A stretch of DNA of 64,000 bases from Agrypnia vestita (GCA_016648135.1 JADDOH010024896.1:62001-126000); one strand, 5' to 3'; shown: positions 10,176 to 21,170, counted from the stretch's first letter. Notes: generated by a model not told the origin, from the letters alone. Program-made: numbers and translations.

Positions 10176-10471
10176 TAGTAGCCTTTTAGAAATAGAAAAG
10201 TCTTTCTTCTGTATATAAAAGGAGCATAATACGAAGTCTCATAAACGTAATTAGTATAAACTTAACCATTTATTTAAAAATACCGAAAAAGAGTTTACTA
10301 TCAACTACCCTAATTAATAATGTCTGTCTGTCCTTTACTCGCTGGAATCACAACAACAACACTGATGATAACTGGCCGCTAATAAGGCCCGGACGCCCAA
10401 GTGTTACACGTCAATCAACGCGCGGCTCAAGTTACATGCAAGTATCATTATTAATTATTATTGTCCCGTGA

Positions 10472-11904
10472 CCCGAGTGTGGGTGAAGAATAATAGTAAG
10501 AAGTATGTTATTGGGATTTTCTTGGACATATCGGGTGCTTTTGATAACGCCTGGTGGGAGATGATACTCACCAAGCTGAAGGTCCGGCAGTGTCCGGGGT
10601 ATCTTTTTGACATTGTCAAAAGCTACCTCGGTGATCGGACCGTGACCCTTAGTTATGGTGGTGTGTCTCGCACTAGGCCCTTGGACATGGGTTGTCCACA
10701 GGGCTCGGTCCTCGGACCAACCCTGTGGAACATCCTGTTTGATGACCTGCTGCTGTTGCCGTTGCCAGATGGTTGTATAATTATTGCCTACGCGGATGAT
10801 GCTCTACTGCTCGTTTCTGGACAGACTCGCAGAGAATTAGAAGACAAGAGCAATAGGTCGATTGAGATGATTACTGATTGGTGCAAAAGAAACAAGCTTA
10901 CTCTGGCGCCTTCGAAAACGGTTGCTTTGAAGATGAAGGGTGGCTTGAGTCAGGTTAGAAATCCGATCGTGAAAATGGGAAGCACAAATATCAAATTTGA
11001 AAGAAATATTAAGTATCTGGGAGTGACCTTTGATATGTCGGGCTCCTTCCTGACTCATGTCAAGACTATCTCCGAACGAGCGGGGGTCTTCTTCGCCTCC
11101 ATGAAGAGGATGAGCGTTGCAGAGTGGGGCATCCGTTCGCCTGCTATGCGACTAGTCCAAAAGGCAACATACGTGGCCCAGGTCACGTATGCTGCTCAGG
11201 TCTGGTCGCATAGACTCCGAACTAGGGTGGTCGCTGCAGCACTCAACAGTGGTCAGAGAGTGCCCCTGTTGGCGCTGACGGGAGCTTATCGGACTGTGTC
11301 TGGGCAGGCCCTCCCAGTATTAGCGGGGGTGCTCCCTGCTGATCTGGAGGTCTTAGAGACCAGCGCTCGCCGTAATCTGAGGCGGGGCCTGGAAGTTGAC
11401 TACTTTGGTAGGACTCTCAGGCTCCTGGAAAACGAGCGGACTGGGGAGTTGGGCAGACGAATTAGATTAATTACGTTAGAAGTCTGGCAAGAAAGATGGG
11501 ACGCCGCCACCACTGGGAGATGGACCCATTCCTTCTTCCCGAGGGTGATGGTGAAAGAGAGAAAGGGGTCCGGAGGGTATTTTCCGGCTCTGGATCACTA
11601 CACAGCACAAATACTGTCGGGCCATGGTGAGTTCAGGTCCAAATTACATGATCTTGGACTCTCCACTCACCCTTGGTGCGCCTGCGCTCGTGTGGCCCAG
11701 ACCCCGGAACATATCCTCTGGGATTGTGCTCTGTTGAGGGATGCTAGAGAGGACTTGATTGAAGGTATAAACGGGCCGCTTGAGACAGGTCGGCATCCCA
11801 CAAATGTCGACCTGGTGAGAAATGAGTCTAACTTTAGACATCTTAAAGACTTTGTTGGAACTTGGGTGTCCCGCTGGGAGATCCTACGGGGCCCTGCTCC
11901 GTAG
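10472..11904 (+). CDS. R1-clade ORF2 protein, reverse transcriptase and C-terminal domain (5'-truncated)
   Basis: The ~478-residue frame is open to the stop at 11902-11904. Counting from the first codon of the frame at 10468, it shows the reverse-transcriptase block FLDISGAFDNAWW (about residues 18-30), GCPQGSVLGPTLWN (75-88) and the catalytic AYADD (107-111), all intact. The wording GCPQGSVLGPTLWNxLFDDLL is typical of the R1 clade of arthropod LINEs. Near the C-terminus, WCAC...H...C (C404, C406, H415, C420) forms the CCHC zinc knuckle that follows the RT in this group. The protein would copy its own RNA onto a nicked target. The upstream endonuclease is absent, so this copy cannot move by itself. 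The initiating codon is not real: the frame simply enters at the truncation point. Confidence 0.9.
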
Positions 11905-12300
11905 TTTTTCCTGAACCAGTGTTTGAACCGCCGGTGATGATTTCTTTGGTCACGAATCTTTTATGTTTTTATTATTTTTTCTTTATGTCTTTTTCCCTCC
12001 ACGGAGGGGTTGTGCTTTTTACGTCCTGCGCCTTATTTGGGTGATGTATTTTATTTAAATTTTATTATTGGCATTATATTGTATTGTTATTTTTGAAATA
12101 AAGATTAATATGCGCGAGACAATGAAGGTTTTGTGCGACCGACTCGCTCGGTTTTCATCTCTGCGTGTTGTATTGATGAAGGCCGAGCGAGGAGGTCGCT
12201 TTAGCATAAAATAATGCCAACCAGGCGGCGAAAGTGCTGGGCCGATATGGACGCTTTTGCGCATAGAACGGCTCAGGGTATGTGGTGGGTCCTCTTCATC
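10472..12300 (+). mobile_element. 5'-truncated R1-clade non-LTR retrotransposon with target-site duplication
   Basis: The 12-bp sequence ATTGTCCCGTGA occurs directly before (10460-10471) and directly after (12301-12312) this segment and is read as its target-site duplication. The inserted DNA consists of the reverse-transcriptase end of ORF2 and a ~400-bp 3' UTR with an AATAAA at 12099-12104. ORF1, the endonuclease and the first reverse-transcriptase blocks are missing, as expected of incomplete target-primed reverse transcription. GC content is clearly higher than around it. The uninterrupted frame implies a recent insertion. Confidence 0.85.
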
Positions 12301-12305
12301 ATTGT

Positions 12306-12334
12306 CCCGTGATTTTTCACGGGTTTACGGCTAG
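12306..12334 (+). repeat. Helitron-like 3' terminus (hairpin + CTAG)
   Basis: A hairpin cccgtgattttt-cacggg is followed by tttacgg and CTAG at 12331-12334. A short GC hairpin about 7-11 nt before a CTRR end is the hallmark of Helitron 3' termini. Similar ends occur at 12484-12504 and 13318-13342. The R1-clade insertion split this hairpin: its left half is repeated at 10465-10471, so the Helitron-like body lies left of 10460 (about 10315-10459). Confidence 0.5.
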
Positions 12335-12349
12335 TTAAGTAATATTAGT

Positions 12350-12504
12350 GATTTATCTCAATTATAATAATTTCGTTGTCTGTCGATCCGTCGTAACTTT
12401 GTGTAACGTCCGATTTTTTTTCTTTTTTTTATATATAAATAAATACTTATTCTTTCGGAACTAGCATGTAAAAGAAACCGTCATTTTTGACGGGTTACAG
12501 CTTG
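12350..12504 (+). repeat. Short Helitron-like non-autonomous copy
   Basis: About 155 bp ending with the hairpin ccgtcatttttgacgg, then gttacag and CTTG. The whole stretch parallels 13190-13342 (both contain gtctg..., taaataaata, ttctttcggaac/ttctttaggaac, catgtaaaagaa). No ORF. The terminal CTTG is off the CTRR rule, which lowers confidence in the class call but not in the family relation. Confidence 0.5.
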
Positions 12505-13189
12505 TATTATTATAACACCTGATTGAGAAGGTGCATTGAAACTTCGAATCGGTAGTGAAAAATATAGTTCAACGTGTGTACATTACAAAGTTTAATTTAG
12601 TGTAAATTAAAAACTTACTATTAAGTTTACTTTAGATTAAAAGATTCTTTCTTAAACAACAGCTACAATAAAACACATTAGAATATTCTAAACAATCTAT
12701 CTTTAAGTTACTCGAGAAAAAGTATACTTCAAAATTATGTTTTAAAATATATCAAGATATGAAGATGTTTATAGTTGAAGTACTTATGCACGTTTTCGTT
12801 AAAATATCCAAATACTCGTACATACCTTCTATCTTATATTTTGAATAGGGTATCTACATCTTTCTAATTGATTCAAACAACTTGTTACAAATATCGTAGA
12901 ATTATGTCCTTAAATTGCAACTTTATAAAGGATGTGTTTTTAATTAAAAACATTTTCATTGTCTTTTATGAATTTATTTTTTAATAATTTTTTCGCACGA
13001 AGGCCCCACGCTCATAACAGATAAATAAAGAGAAACTCGGGAGTCTGCTAATTTATTCGGCCACAGACCAAAGCAGGTATGCAGCCACTAAAGCTTGTTA
13101 GTTGTGAATAATTGTTAAATGCTTTTTTTGGGGGTTATTAAAATGTATATTTGTGTTACACTCTGAATGGGATGGACTTCGACCATCCC
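12505..13189. other. AT-rich spacer
   Basis: No ORF, inverted repeat or tandem repeat that I can support. The ~30 bp from 13160 (ctctgaatgggatggacttc) are a little more GC-rich. Confidence 0.3.
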
Positions 13190-13342
13190 AATAATAATAA
13201 TGTCGTTTTATGTCTGATTGTCCATAACTTCTTTAATAAAAACTTATGTTTTTTAATAATAATTTTTATTATAAATAAATAATTACATATTCTTTAGGAA
13301 CCGACATGTAAAAGAACCGTCATTTTGACGGGTTAGAGCTAT
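13190..13342 (+). repeat. Second short Helitron-like copy
   Basis: Begins near aataataataatgtcg and ends with hairpin accgtcattttgacgg, gttagag, CTAT. The shared inner block with the copy at 12350-12504 (catgtaaaagaa-ccgtcat) shows they are siblings. No coding content. Confidence 0.5.
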
Positions 13343-13479
13343 TTATTATTATACAACCAATCTATTGAATGCCATATATTTTTGTGAAATGAAAATGCGC
13401 ATGGATATTTGATTGATTTAATTAATCTATTAAGTTGTACTGTGGTAGACAATTTAACTTAACTTCTCCTCGTTCTTCT

Positions 13480-13705
13480 TCTTCTTTTGTTAGATCCTTA
13501 ATCCATATTGACAGGTCAGTCCTGGTCTTGTGACGAGGATATCCAGTTCTCTCTCCATCTCTTTGGTGGTCTCCCTGGCGGTCGGCGCCCCTCTGGGATC
13601 CCGCGCATCACGGCTCTGGGAAGTCTCGTCTGCTCCATTCTCTCGACATGGCCCCTCCAGAAACGCCTTCTCTGCCTGCTCCATCTGTATCTTAATAAAT
13701 AATCT
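13480..13705 (-). pseudogene. RTE-type LINE ORF2 C-terminal fragment, copy 1
   Basis: On the minus strand, spread over two frames, the peptide contains the tail seen more clearly at 25.1-25.4 kb: Q-R-R-R-F-W-R-x-H-V, then RGIPEGRRPPG-like and GRPPKRW, and ENWTSSSQDQD-like end. The R-x-x-W-x-x-H-V-x-R-M ... GRPxxxW signature is the C-terminal domain of a group of endonuclease/reverse-transcriptase LINEs common in insects. The (TTC)n run at 13473-13492 is the reverse complement of a (GAA)n tail, so the 3' end of the insertion is on the left. Confidence 0.7.
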
Positions 13706-14136
13706 TAATAAAATAAATATCTTCTTTCGCAACCTCAACAACCAGTTGATATTTCCCATAGAAACTTAATGCGTAGATACGTCTTTTGTACCTTTGAAGT
13801 TATACTTCTTTAGGCGCGTTCTGAGTGATATGTTGCGATGCGCGCACAACAAATTTTTTAACTTGATGATGACTTAACCAATAGCATTTCTTGTAAATGA
13901 CGACATAATTTCATTTGAAAATGCTGTTATGATTATTGCCTATGCTCCAGGCGCTGCTAATGTTGTTTATTTTCTTATTTTCTGATGTAGTTTTCAGAAC
14001 ATATAATTGTGATCAAATGCACAGTGATTGAATTATGTGATTATTTGAGTGTAAGCTATCGTATTAATCAACATTTTAACGATATTATTCTCCTGCGAAT
14101 TGGGGTTTATCTTTGAGAAAGACGTTATTTATTGAT

Positions 14137-14384
14137 AATAAATTATATTTTGTACATTGAAAATAGACTTTACGGAAACACTGGCTATACAACTGTTCAG
14201 CGGCCACAACCTGGAAATGCTGGCTGTCGGTAAAACGAATTTCTCCCTGCTAGTATATATAATAAATTATATTTTGTACATTGAAAATAGACTTTACGGA
14301 AACACTGGCTACACAGTGGTTCAGCGGCCACAACCTGGGAATGCTGGCCGTCGGTAAAACGAATTTCTTCCTGCTAGTCCTAAG
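14137..14384 (+). repeat. Two-copy tandem duplication, 124-bp period
   Basis: aataaattatattttgtaca starts at 14137 and again at 14261, exactly 124 bp apart, and the copies stay nearly identical through gctggc(t/c)gtcggtaaaacgaa and cctgctagt. About a handful of substitutions separate them. The unit contains a more GC-rich part (acaacctgg.aatgctgg) that might come from an older element. Confidence 0.85.
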
Positions 14385-14489
14385 TAAGTAGCTAACTATC
14401 CATGACGCCTTTTCCCATAAGATAGAAAGCCACACTCTTCTCTGTGGAAAGAGGAAATGCTTGGGGCTTTAGTCACATCAATTGCTTCA

Positions 14490-14610
14490 TCCACTCTCAA
14501 CAATCTAATGTACGCGCTTGTTGAACCTTTTAACGTGGTCATTCTCCGATATTTGGCTTATCTGGTCATGCCAGGTTTTCCGCGGACGTTCTCTGTTTCT
14601 TTTTCCTTCC
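14490..14610 (-). pseudogene. LINE ORF2 tail fragment, same group as the 29.8-30.8 kb copy
   Basis: The minus-strand translation gives RERPRKTWHDQISQ, matching the GRPRKTWHDQIQQ of the element at 29797-30785. Following residues (ENDHVKRFNKRVH) keep the position of VGPVKSRNN in that copy. The surrounding sequence is too diverged to extend it. Confidence 0.5.
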
Positions 14611-14686
14611 TAGTTAATCCTTAACAGATGTTTAATTTTTTTAAAAACTTTTTAGTTATAAGAAAGAGGGGACACGCCCCGTGATT

Positions 14687-14990
14687 ACTCTTCTTCTTCT
14701 CTTTTCTTATTCCTTGCACTATCCTAACTCATTGCCTAGGTAGGCTGTTGGGGTTGGCTACTCTCGTTCTCGGACTGTATCTCTTTCGGTTCTGGCTGTC
14801 GCTATCATCTAAGCTGTTTCTCTGCAGGATTTTGGAGCGTTGAGTCATCCAGGAGTTCTTTGGTCTTCCTCTGGATGACTGTCGATGATATTGATAAACT
14901 TCATAAACATTGCCTGCTTCACCGTGTGGTCTGGTGGTCTTCGTCTTGTGTGGCGGTACCATCTCAAACGGCGTTCTTCCAACTTATTTT
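14687..14990 (-). pseudogene. RTE-type LINE ORF2 C-terminal fragment, copy 2
   Basis: Minus strand: the peptide shows RRTPFEMVPPHKTKTTRPHG, then after a frameshift RGRPKNSWMTQRSKILQRNS and RTRVANPNS, the GRPxxxW core plus the family end. A (TTC)n run at 14690-14702 (tcttcttcttctctt) marks the 3' tail on the left. Several frameshifts make it non-functional. Confidence 0.6.
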
Positions 14991-15304
14991 TTATGTCCGT
15001 GACACCCAGGCTAACACGAATTCATGAAATTTTAATTCTATTGTAACGAAATGAATTGCGCACTATCATAATGTCATCATTTTAACAAATTTCATAATAT
15101 GTCGAAAGAGATATGGAACCCTCTAGTACACCCTAAAACACTATAATTACCGCAACATTTAGGACACGGCCTACAAAGGTCTGGAAGCGACAGGAACATT
15201 TTCGGAAACATTAGAAATGTATTGAATAATCTAGGAGGTTCGAAAAACCAACGTGTTTCGTATAAAAGGCGGAACCAGCGCTGCGGCAAATGCCGATATA
15301 TATT

Positions 15305-15540
15305 TACGTGGGATATATTTATTTATTTATTTTATTTATTTATCTTCATCTTGATATAGGCCGGTAGGAAAAGGAGCCGCTCATCTCACTAGGAAGAACC
15401 TGTGCCGAGATGAGCAGCTTACAATATAGTGAGAACAAAATAATATAAATATAAAACAAAATACTACATAACTAATATAAAATGTGGATAACAAAAACAG
15501 TACAGTACAAAAAAATACAGTTTATTAGTAGTCAGCAATA
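15305..15540 (-). mobile_element. LINE 3' UTR, antisense
   Basis: A (TTTA)n run at 15317-15346 followed by sequence free of ORFs is the reverse complement of a LINE 3' UTR ending in an (AAAT)n-type tail, as at 23040-23514. Just right of it, gagccgctcatctcactagg and gccgagatgagcagct form an inverted pair (about 15377-15420). The coding part is absent. Confidence 0.4.
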
Positions 15541-17327
15541 AATTAATCTCTTTTCGGCAGTTGGGTATTTGTGCAAATGCAGGTGACAATAATGTCTTCA
15601 CGAATTATTTTGTATCAGGAAGACACGGTAAATGTAGGGTGTCCATGCCAACTATGACATAATGGATACCAAAGACATAGACGTGAGATAAACTGCAAAG
15701 TGGTGTGAATTCGAGGTAGGTGTTTAAATTTAATTCGTGTCCAGTGAATTAATTATAATAATTAATTAATTTCCAGTGCATTTAAACTATCCTTTAGGAC
15801 GCCCCGGGACTACTCAGCCAATATAAATGTGGCCGACCCTCAAAATACTTGGGAGTATTTCCTGTCGCCACTAAATCCCTACGTGAGTAATAGGGAAAAC
15901 AAATTAATAATACCTACCCGTAATAATATTCGCCGATTTCCGAACCCGAAACAGAGTTTATCGAAACCGAACCCATAAATTGAGCGGTTCAAAGCCCTGC
16001 TAACGGAGCGGCCTGAGATATGCCTCATTATGTGCATTTTAATATTTTTTATGCCCCGGGTCTCCCGCGCAACATTAAACTGATTCATTGCAGGTCGCCT
16101 GTAAGTGAAATCGTGACCGTACAGGCTGACCACAAAATCGTAAATTGACTTATTGAAAAAACGCGTCAGAAGTTATACTTCTTTGGCTTACATTAAACAA
16201 ACAGCGCATCACTTCTCATAGCACAACCGCCAAAGTGTAACATTTTGAACGTAAGGAAGCGCTAAACGAACAGGCCGCAAGAACTGACAACTAAAGTGCT
16301 ATCCGTAGATTACATATTTCTGTGACGTGCGTAGGTATTTTTTTTCACAATAACCAACTACATATGATAATATTAAAAGAATTAATTTTATACCAAACTA
16401 TACCTATATTATGATATGAGACTAAAATTTTACCCTGATAAGAGATTGGATTCTAATGCGATGTTGCAATAGATTGGATCTCATACTGGTTTTCATTACC
16501 AGTGACGACATCTATATCCTGGTTCATGGGGATGACAAAATTCAATCACAGATGACGTTAGCATAAGTCAAACGTGAAACGTGGTGCATAAATACGGCTC
16601 ATTCTTTTTTTTATTGTCTTGTTTGGTACAAAATCTCATCAATAATGAACAACTCCGTCACAACATAAATGTGTTTTTATTATTTATTAAATACAATTAA
16701 AACCTCATTTCTTTACAGTTTCTAAAACTTTTGAGATGGTGTTATTATGTGAAGGCATCATCAAAACTATATTATTAAACAAAACAAAACATTTTTTAAA
16801 TACCACTACGTCACGAAAACGGACAGTGACAGTTTAACTACCCATATACAACTTCCAAAATTTGAAACATGTGGTGGTCAATCATTTTTTCCATATTTCG
16901 GTACAGTTATTTGGGAATTGTTACTGATTGTATCGATGATTGATAACCAAGAAATAATTGTTGTCTGGTGACGATGGTTACCCGTCGAATTCTAAAAAAT
17001 CAGTTGCCAATCATCGACGCAATCAGATACTAAAATCTCAAGTAACGGTTAGTATGTCGCCGGTTAAAATACCATCATTAACTATGATTAATTTTATATT
17101 TTTATTATATATGTACCTTTTACTTACTTATTATTATTAGTTACTTATTAATTTAATTATTACTCACTTACTATTATGTATATGTGCCTATTACATACGT
17201 ATTATTACTTGATTGTCTGTATATATACTTTTTACCTCATGAATATGTACATTTTATCACAATATTCTTTGTAAATGTATAATGTTATGATACTCCTCTA
17301 CTACACACGAGTTTATGACACTATATA
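15541..17327. other. Spacer, nothing recognised
   Basis: Non-repetitive as far as can be judged by eye. A slightly GC-richer part at 15790-16140 (ggacgccccgggactactc... and tcccgcgcaac) has short open frames on the minus strand but no recognisable protein. The end (17090-17320) is a TTATTA-rich stretch leading into the mariner. Confidence 0.3.
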
Positions 17328-18441
17328 TTAGGTCCTTACATATGAAATTGACGTTTAGTATGGGAGGAACATAAAGTCGATTTTTTTTTATTATAATATA
17401 TTTATTTAATCAAAGTATGTACCAATGCTATCTATGCACTTTTGCCATCTCATAGGTAGTTCATCGATCCCTTTACTAAAAAAACCATTCGGAAGGGAAT
17501 CAATAAAATCTTTGAAGGCGGTTTGGACTGCCCCATCGGAGTTGAATTTTTTCCTTTGTAAGAAGTTATCCAAATTTCGAAAAAAATGGTAATCTGTTGG
17601 GGCAAGGTCCGGAGAGTACGGTGGATGTCTTAGACATGCCAATTGAAGCTCCTCTAATTTGGTAGCCGTCTGTTGTGCAGTGTGTGGTCTAGCGTTATCA
17701 TGAAGCAGCAGTGGCCTAGAGCGATTAACCAGCCTCGGTTGTTTAGCAGCTAGCTTTTCCATCATGGTTTGCAGTTGCTGACAATAGACATCTGCCGTAA
17801 TCGTCTGGCCAGATTTAAGAAAGCTGTAGTGAACGACACCAGCACTATTCCACCAAACGCTCACAAGTAACTCGCGTTTGTTGATTTGCTTCACTCAATT
17901 CGTGAGGTACCCATCTTTCAAGCTTTTTCACCTTACCAATTTGCTTCAAGTGGATTAAAACAGTTTTATCACTAACACCGCAGCCTGTAGCTAACTCGTA
18001 TGTGGTTTGCGATGGATTCCGCTTCCACAATAGCCTTCAATTCTTCATTATCAACTTTGGTCTCCGGCCGTCCACGGGGCTTGTTCTGCAGGTCGAAATT
18101 TCCAGAACGAAAACGTTGGAACCAAAAACGCACTGTGTTTTCTTTTGCGGCACCGTCGCCATACACATCATTAATCCTTCGAGCCGTTTCTGCAGCACTG
18201 GTGCCACGGTGGAACTCGTACTCGTAAATAACGCGATATTTCAAGTTTTTCATTTTGTAAACTGAGTCTCGCAAAGAAAAAAACAATTGAGGAAAAAACA
18301 AATGAATTATAATTTTCAAAACACAAATACATGAGTAAATAGCTGTAAAAATTTGGATTTGGAATTCCTAACCAAAGAGAAGATATTTGAGATCAAATTT
18401 GCCAGTACGGTAAAACGTCAATTTCATATGTAAGGACCTAA
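17328..18441 (-). mobile_element. Mariner element copy A (cecropia type), internally deleted
   Basis: The ends TTAGGTCCTTACATATGAAA at 17328 and its inverse ending at 18441 are exact over ~28 bp. Both sides are flanked by TA (17326-17327 and 18442-18443), the standard mariner target duplication. The length of 1114 bp is ~170 bp shorter than copy B (1284 bp) because of an internal deletion. Transcription of the transposase is on the minus strand. Confidence 0.95.
17406..18253 (-). pseudogene. Mariner transposase pseudogene, copy A
   Basis: The start MKNLKYRVIYEYEF at 18253 is shared with copies B and C. The N-terminal paired-like HTH domains are readable to GRPETKVDNEELKA; a frameshift near 18010 follows. 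Then ERWVPHELSEANQQ joins directly to RELLVSVWWNSAG: about 170 bp are missing, removing the first catalytic aspartate block (TCDEKW in copy B). The second and third catalytic positions are kept: LLLHDNARP and YSPDLAPTDYHFF, spaced as D34D. The WVPHEL linker and YSPDLAPTDY are diagnostic of mariner. It cannot make active transposase, but keeps both ends and could be mobilised in trans. Confidence 0.9.
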
Positions 18442-19299
18442 TAGTAGAGAAACATACATTCATAAGTAACTGTCACTACCTTGTAAAAAAAAAAAAGAAG
18501 AAGAAGAAAGAGAAAAAAAAGTGTAAAGTGATTACTTAAGTCAGCCATACGATATTCTTAAGCCCTATAAAAATCCAAAGATCTCTATACCTATTTTAGC
18601 ATATAAATAAACAGCTTCGTCTATGTGAAAAATCTGTAATATATCTTGATCGAAAATCTAGGTTTAGAATGATCAATTTTGGGCAAGGTGATATTCTGAC
18701 GAAACATGCAGGTAGATTAGTACATTTCGGACGCAAGGAAAATGGCTGTTTAGAACCTTGACGGACCGCATAGGAAATGATGGCGACGATAAAAACATAC
18801 TGTTTCGCATATAACATGCCATCGTGTCATGGCGCCTTTACCCGATTCCTTTCTTATCGACACGGAGGAATAAATTAAATAAAGGCGCCATGAAGGTCCA
18901 CGGGGCGTACGATGAGATAAGGAGTCCATCGCAGGATATCCTTTTGAAAAGAAGCTGCTTTTCATAGGCTTTGAACCCACATTGTAGACTGTCACCTTCT
19001 TCGATTCGTGTCACTCTCACTGCTGCGATAACTTCGTCTGTCCATGAAGACTTTGGGTTACTTCAAAGTCGTTTTTGTCTTGTGGTACTACTGTTAAAGT
19101 ACGGGATGTGTTATGTAGGCTAGCAGAAAACTGCGATGGAGATGACAACCCGCCTCCAATGTGGAGTTTTATTTTCTCGTTGGTGAATTGTATTGTCAAC
19201 TTGTATTTCGTTTTGTGTAAGATGATTGCAGATTTTAATGACAGAAAGGTAAATATAATAGAAAGCAAATATTCACTATTGAGGAATGAATGAAAACGC
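18442..19299. other. Spacer with short inverted repeat
   Basis: A purine run (a/g, 18485-18520) follows the mariner. ggcgccttta at 18832 and taaaggcgcc at 18880 form a short inverted pair. The stretch 18930-19170 is less AT-rich and has short open frames on both strands, none recognisable. Confidence 0.3.
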
Positions 19300-20150
19300 T
19301 GGAAATTAATGCGCGATTTATTAATTACTGATAAATTAACTATTCAATATACCTACACTCACTTTACTTAACGCCATTCTTTAAATTACACTCTTTCGCA
19401 ATATATCACTCGTAAATACACACGTTATTATCGCTGAAACACTTTCAACATTCACTAGAACATTCCATCCAGTTTCCGCTCGCAGTAATCGCTCCGGTTT
19501 ATCGCTTCTGGTAAGAATTTCGCTCGGTTATTCGCTTCGATATCTGTCACTTCGCAATTTCACGACTGGGCGCAACTGGCCGTCGTCCTGCGCACCTGCG
19601 CACTTCGCGGTGATTTCGCACGGTAACGAACTGTCAACGCCGGTCTTATTTATATCTGAAAATGCTGGTACTCTAGTGCTTTCTAGATTATTCTAGCGTT
19701 TAGTGTTCTCGTGGCTTTTCTAGGTGTTACTCGAATGTTCCAAAGATCATCCTAGGGCGTTCTCGATTTTTTGACAGTGTAATGACAAGTGACAGGAGTG
19801 CGTAATTCTTTTAAGCATCTCGTTATAATATTAATAAAAAGAAAACACTTTAATTAAGATAAATTATAGAAATCTCACAGAGACGAAGCTATTTATATGG
19901 GAAACGTGTATGGAAGTCTTTATATCTTTAGATCTGTACGAGCTAGCTTAACCGTTTTCACAACGTTCTCCAATTCCACCGTAAGAACAAACAAAATTTT
20001 GAATGTTGTGAATATACGTCTAAATCAGTTTTGTTCATATATTCGAATGGACTATGCTAGAGACGCTTATAGTCCTTCCCATGACATAGTATAGATAGAT
20101 ATCGCAGCTGGAAATCATAACTCTATATTTCTAAAATTGAATATTAGGCA
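19300..20150 (-). mobile_element. LTR-like repeat, copy 1
   Basis: Reverse-complement homologue of 41415-42985, with the same order of blocks: agctgcgatatctat, agcatagtccattcgaa, the 'tctcacagagacgaagc' block (19875-19893), then the part with a TATA box (tataaata on the minus strand, about 19655-19647) and the end aataaat...ttccagcgttttca. TATA box, a polyadenylation signal near the end and a TG-rich start are expected of a retrotransposon LTR. No gag/pol sequence is attached, so it would be a solo LTR. It holds only one copy of the unit that is amplified five-fold in copy 2. Confidence 0.5.
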
Positions 20151-20284
20151 AAATTATTTTAAGCAATATTATATATGATATTCTTCCAAATTATTTAACA
20201 TATATCCTAAAATAGGCCTGAAAATTATTATTTTCAATTTATTAATTTTTTATAGACCTTTATATATTTTCAACAATATTTTTA

Positions 20285-20335
20285 TATATATATTCTGAGA
20301 ACACGATTACTGTCCACAAAGGGATAATTATCAAT
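20285..20335 (+). repeat. Copy of the 'TCTGAGAACACGATTACTG' motif
   Basis: tctgagaacacgattactg followed by tccac..agggataat recurs at 61441-61490 (tctgagaacacgattactgg...agagggataat) and, diverged, at 41367-41401. It lies just outside LTR-like copy 1 and just at the start of copy 2, but in different relative orientation. Confidence 0.5.
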
Positions 20336-20738
20336 TAATAAAATATGTTATTTTTAATTTCGATATTATTATATATTTCATACTTATTAATTTTTGTGCT
20401 CCCTGTATTTGAGAGTATTAACAATGCTTCGGATACATTTACGCTGTCTAATAAATGTCAAATGTTTTGTATATCTATAATATACGGGTATATTAGTATT
20501 AACTATACAGAAAATGAAAGTGTTTAAAGTCAAGAACCCTTGAAAATAGCGTGACCATATTTTAAAAATTGCAATTAATTTACTAAAATCTTTGAATGCT
20601 CGGAAAAAGAATATTTAACCTATTCACAAAATAAATAAAGTTCAAAAAGTCGTTATTTTTCACGCTTTTATCTAATCTTGCGATCAATATTTCACGCAAT
20701 TCCTTACCAACAACTGATCATAAATTTGGTAGGGAGAC

Positions 20739-21170
20739 GTATTCCAGATGACAATATAGTAATCATTCATTAGTTTTACAAAACAGTTTAATTATTTTAA
20801 AAAATATATTTAAAATGCTGAATATTTTATCTAACACATGTCGGTTTTTATTATTTTAAAAGTGACCTTTGTATTTAGAGGTTAGATGGATTACATGTTA
20901 GAAAGACTAAAAAATATAAATTGTATTATATTTAAAAAAGGTAAGTACGTACGTACGTACTCCAGATGACAATGTATTAATCATTCATTAGTTTTTCAAA
21001 ACAGTTTAGTTATTGAAAAAATATATAAAATGAGGACGCGTTATTTTATCGAACACATGTCGGTCTGTATTAATTTATAAGTTACGTTTGAATTTTGAGG
21101 TTAGGTTGATTACAAGATTTAATGTTAGAAAGACTAAAAATTATAAATGTTATTTTATTTAAAAAATAAA
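20739..21170 (+). repeat. Diverged tandem duplication (~215 bp) joined by (GTAC)n
   Basis: ccagatgacaatatagtaat at 20744 and ccagatgacaatgtattaat at 20962 start two parallel copies. Shared blocks follow in the same order: catgtcggt, gaggttag.t.gattaca, gttagaaagactaaaaa. A (GTAC)4 run at about 20943-20960 separates them. The copies differ at many positions, so the duplication is old. Confidence 0.75.

Noticed and set aside
15879..16133. 84-codon minus-strand frame as a protein
   Set aside because: No recognisable domain and no supporting splice or regulatory signal.
18000..18265. Plus-strand frames over mariner copy A (and the equivalents over copies B and C)
   Set aside because: They are antisense shadows of the transposase, repeated at each copy in the same position.
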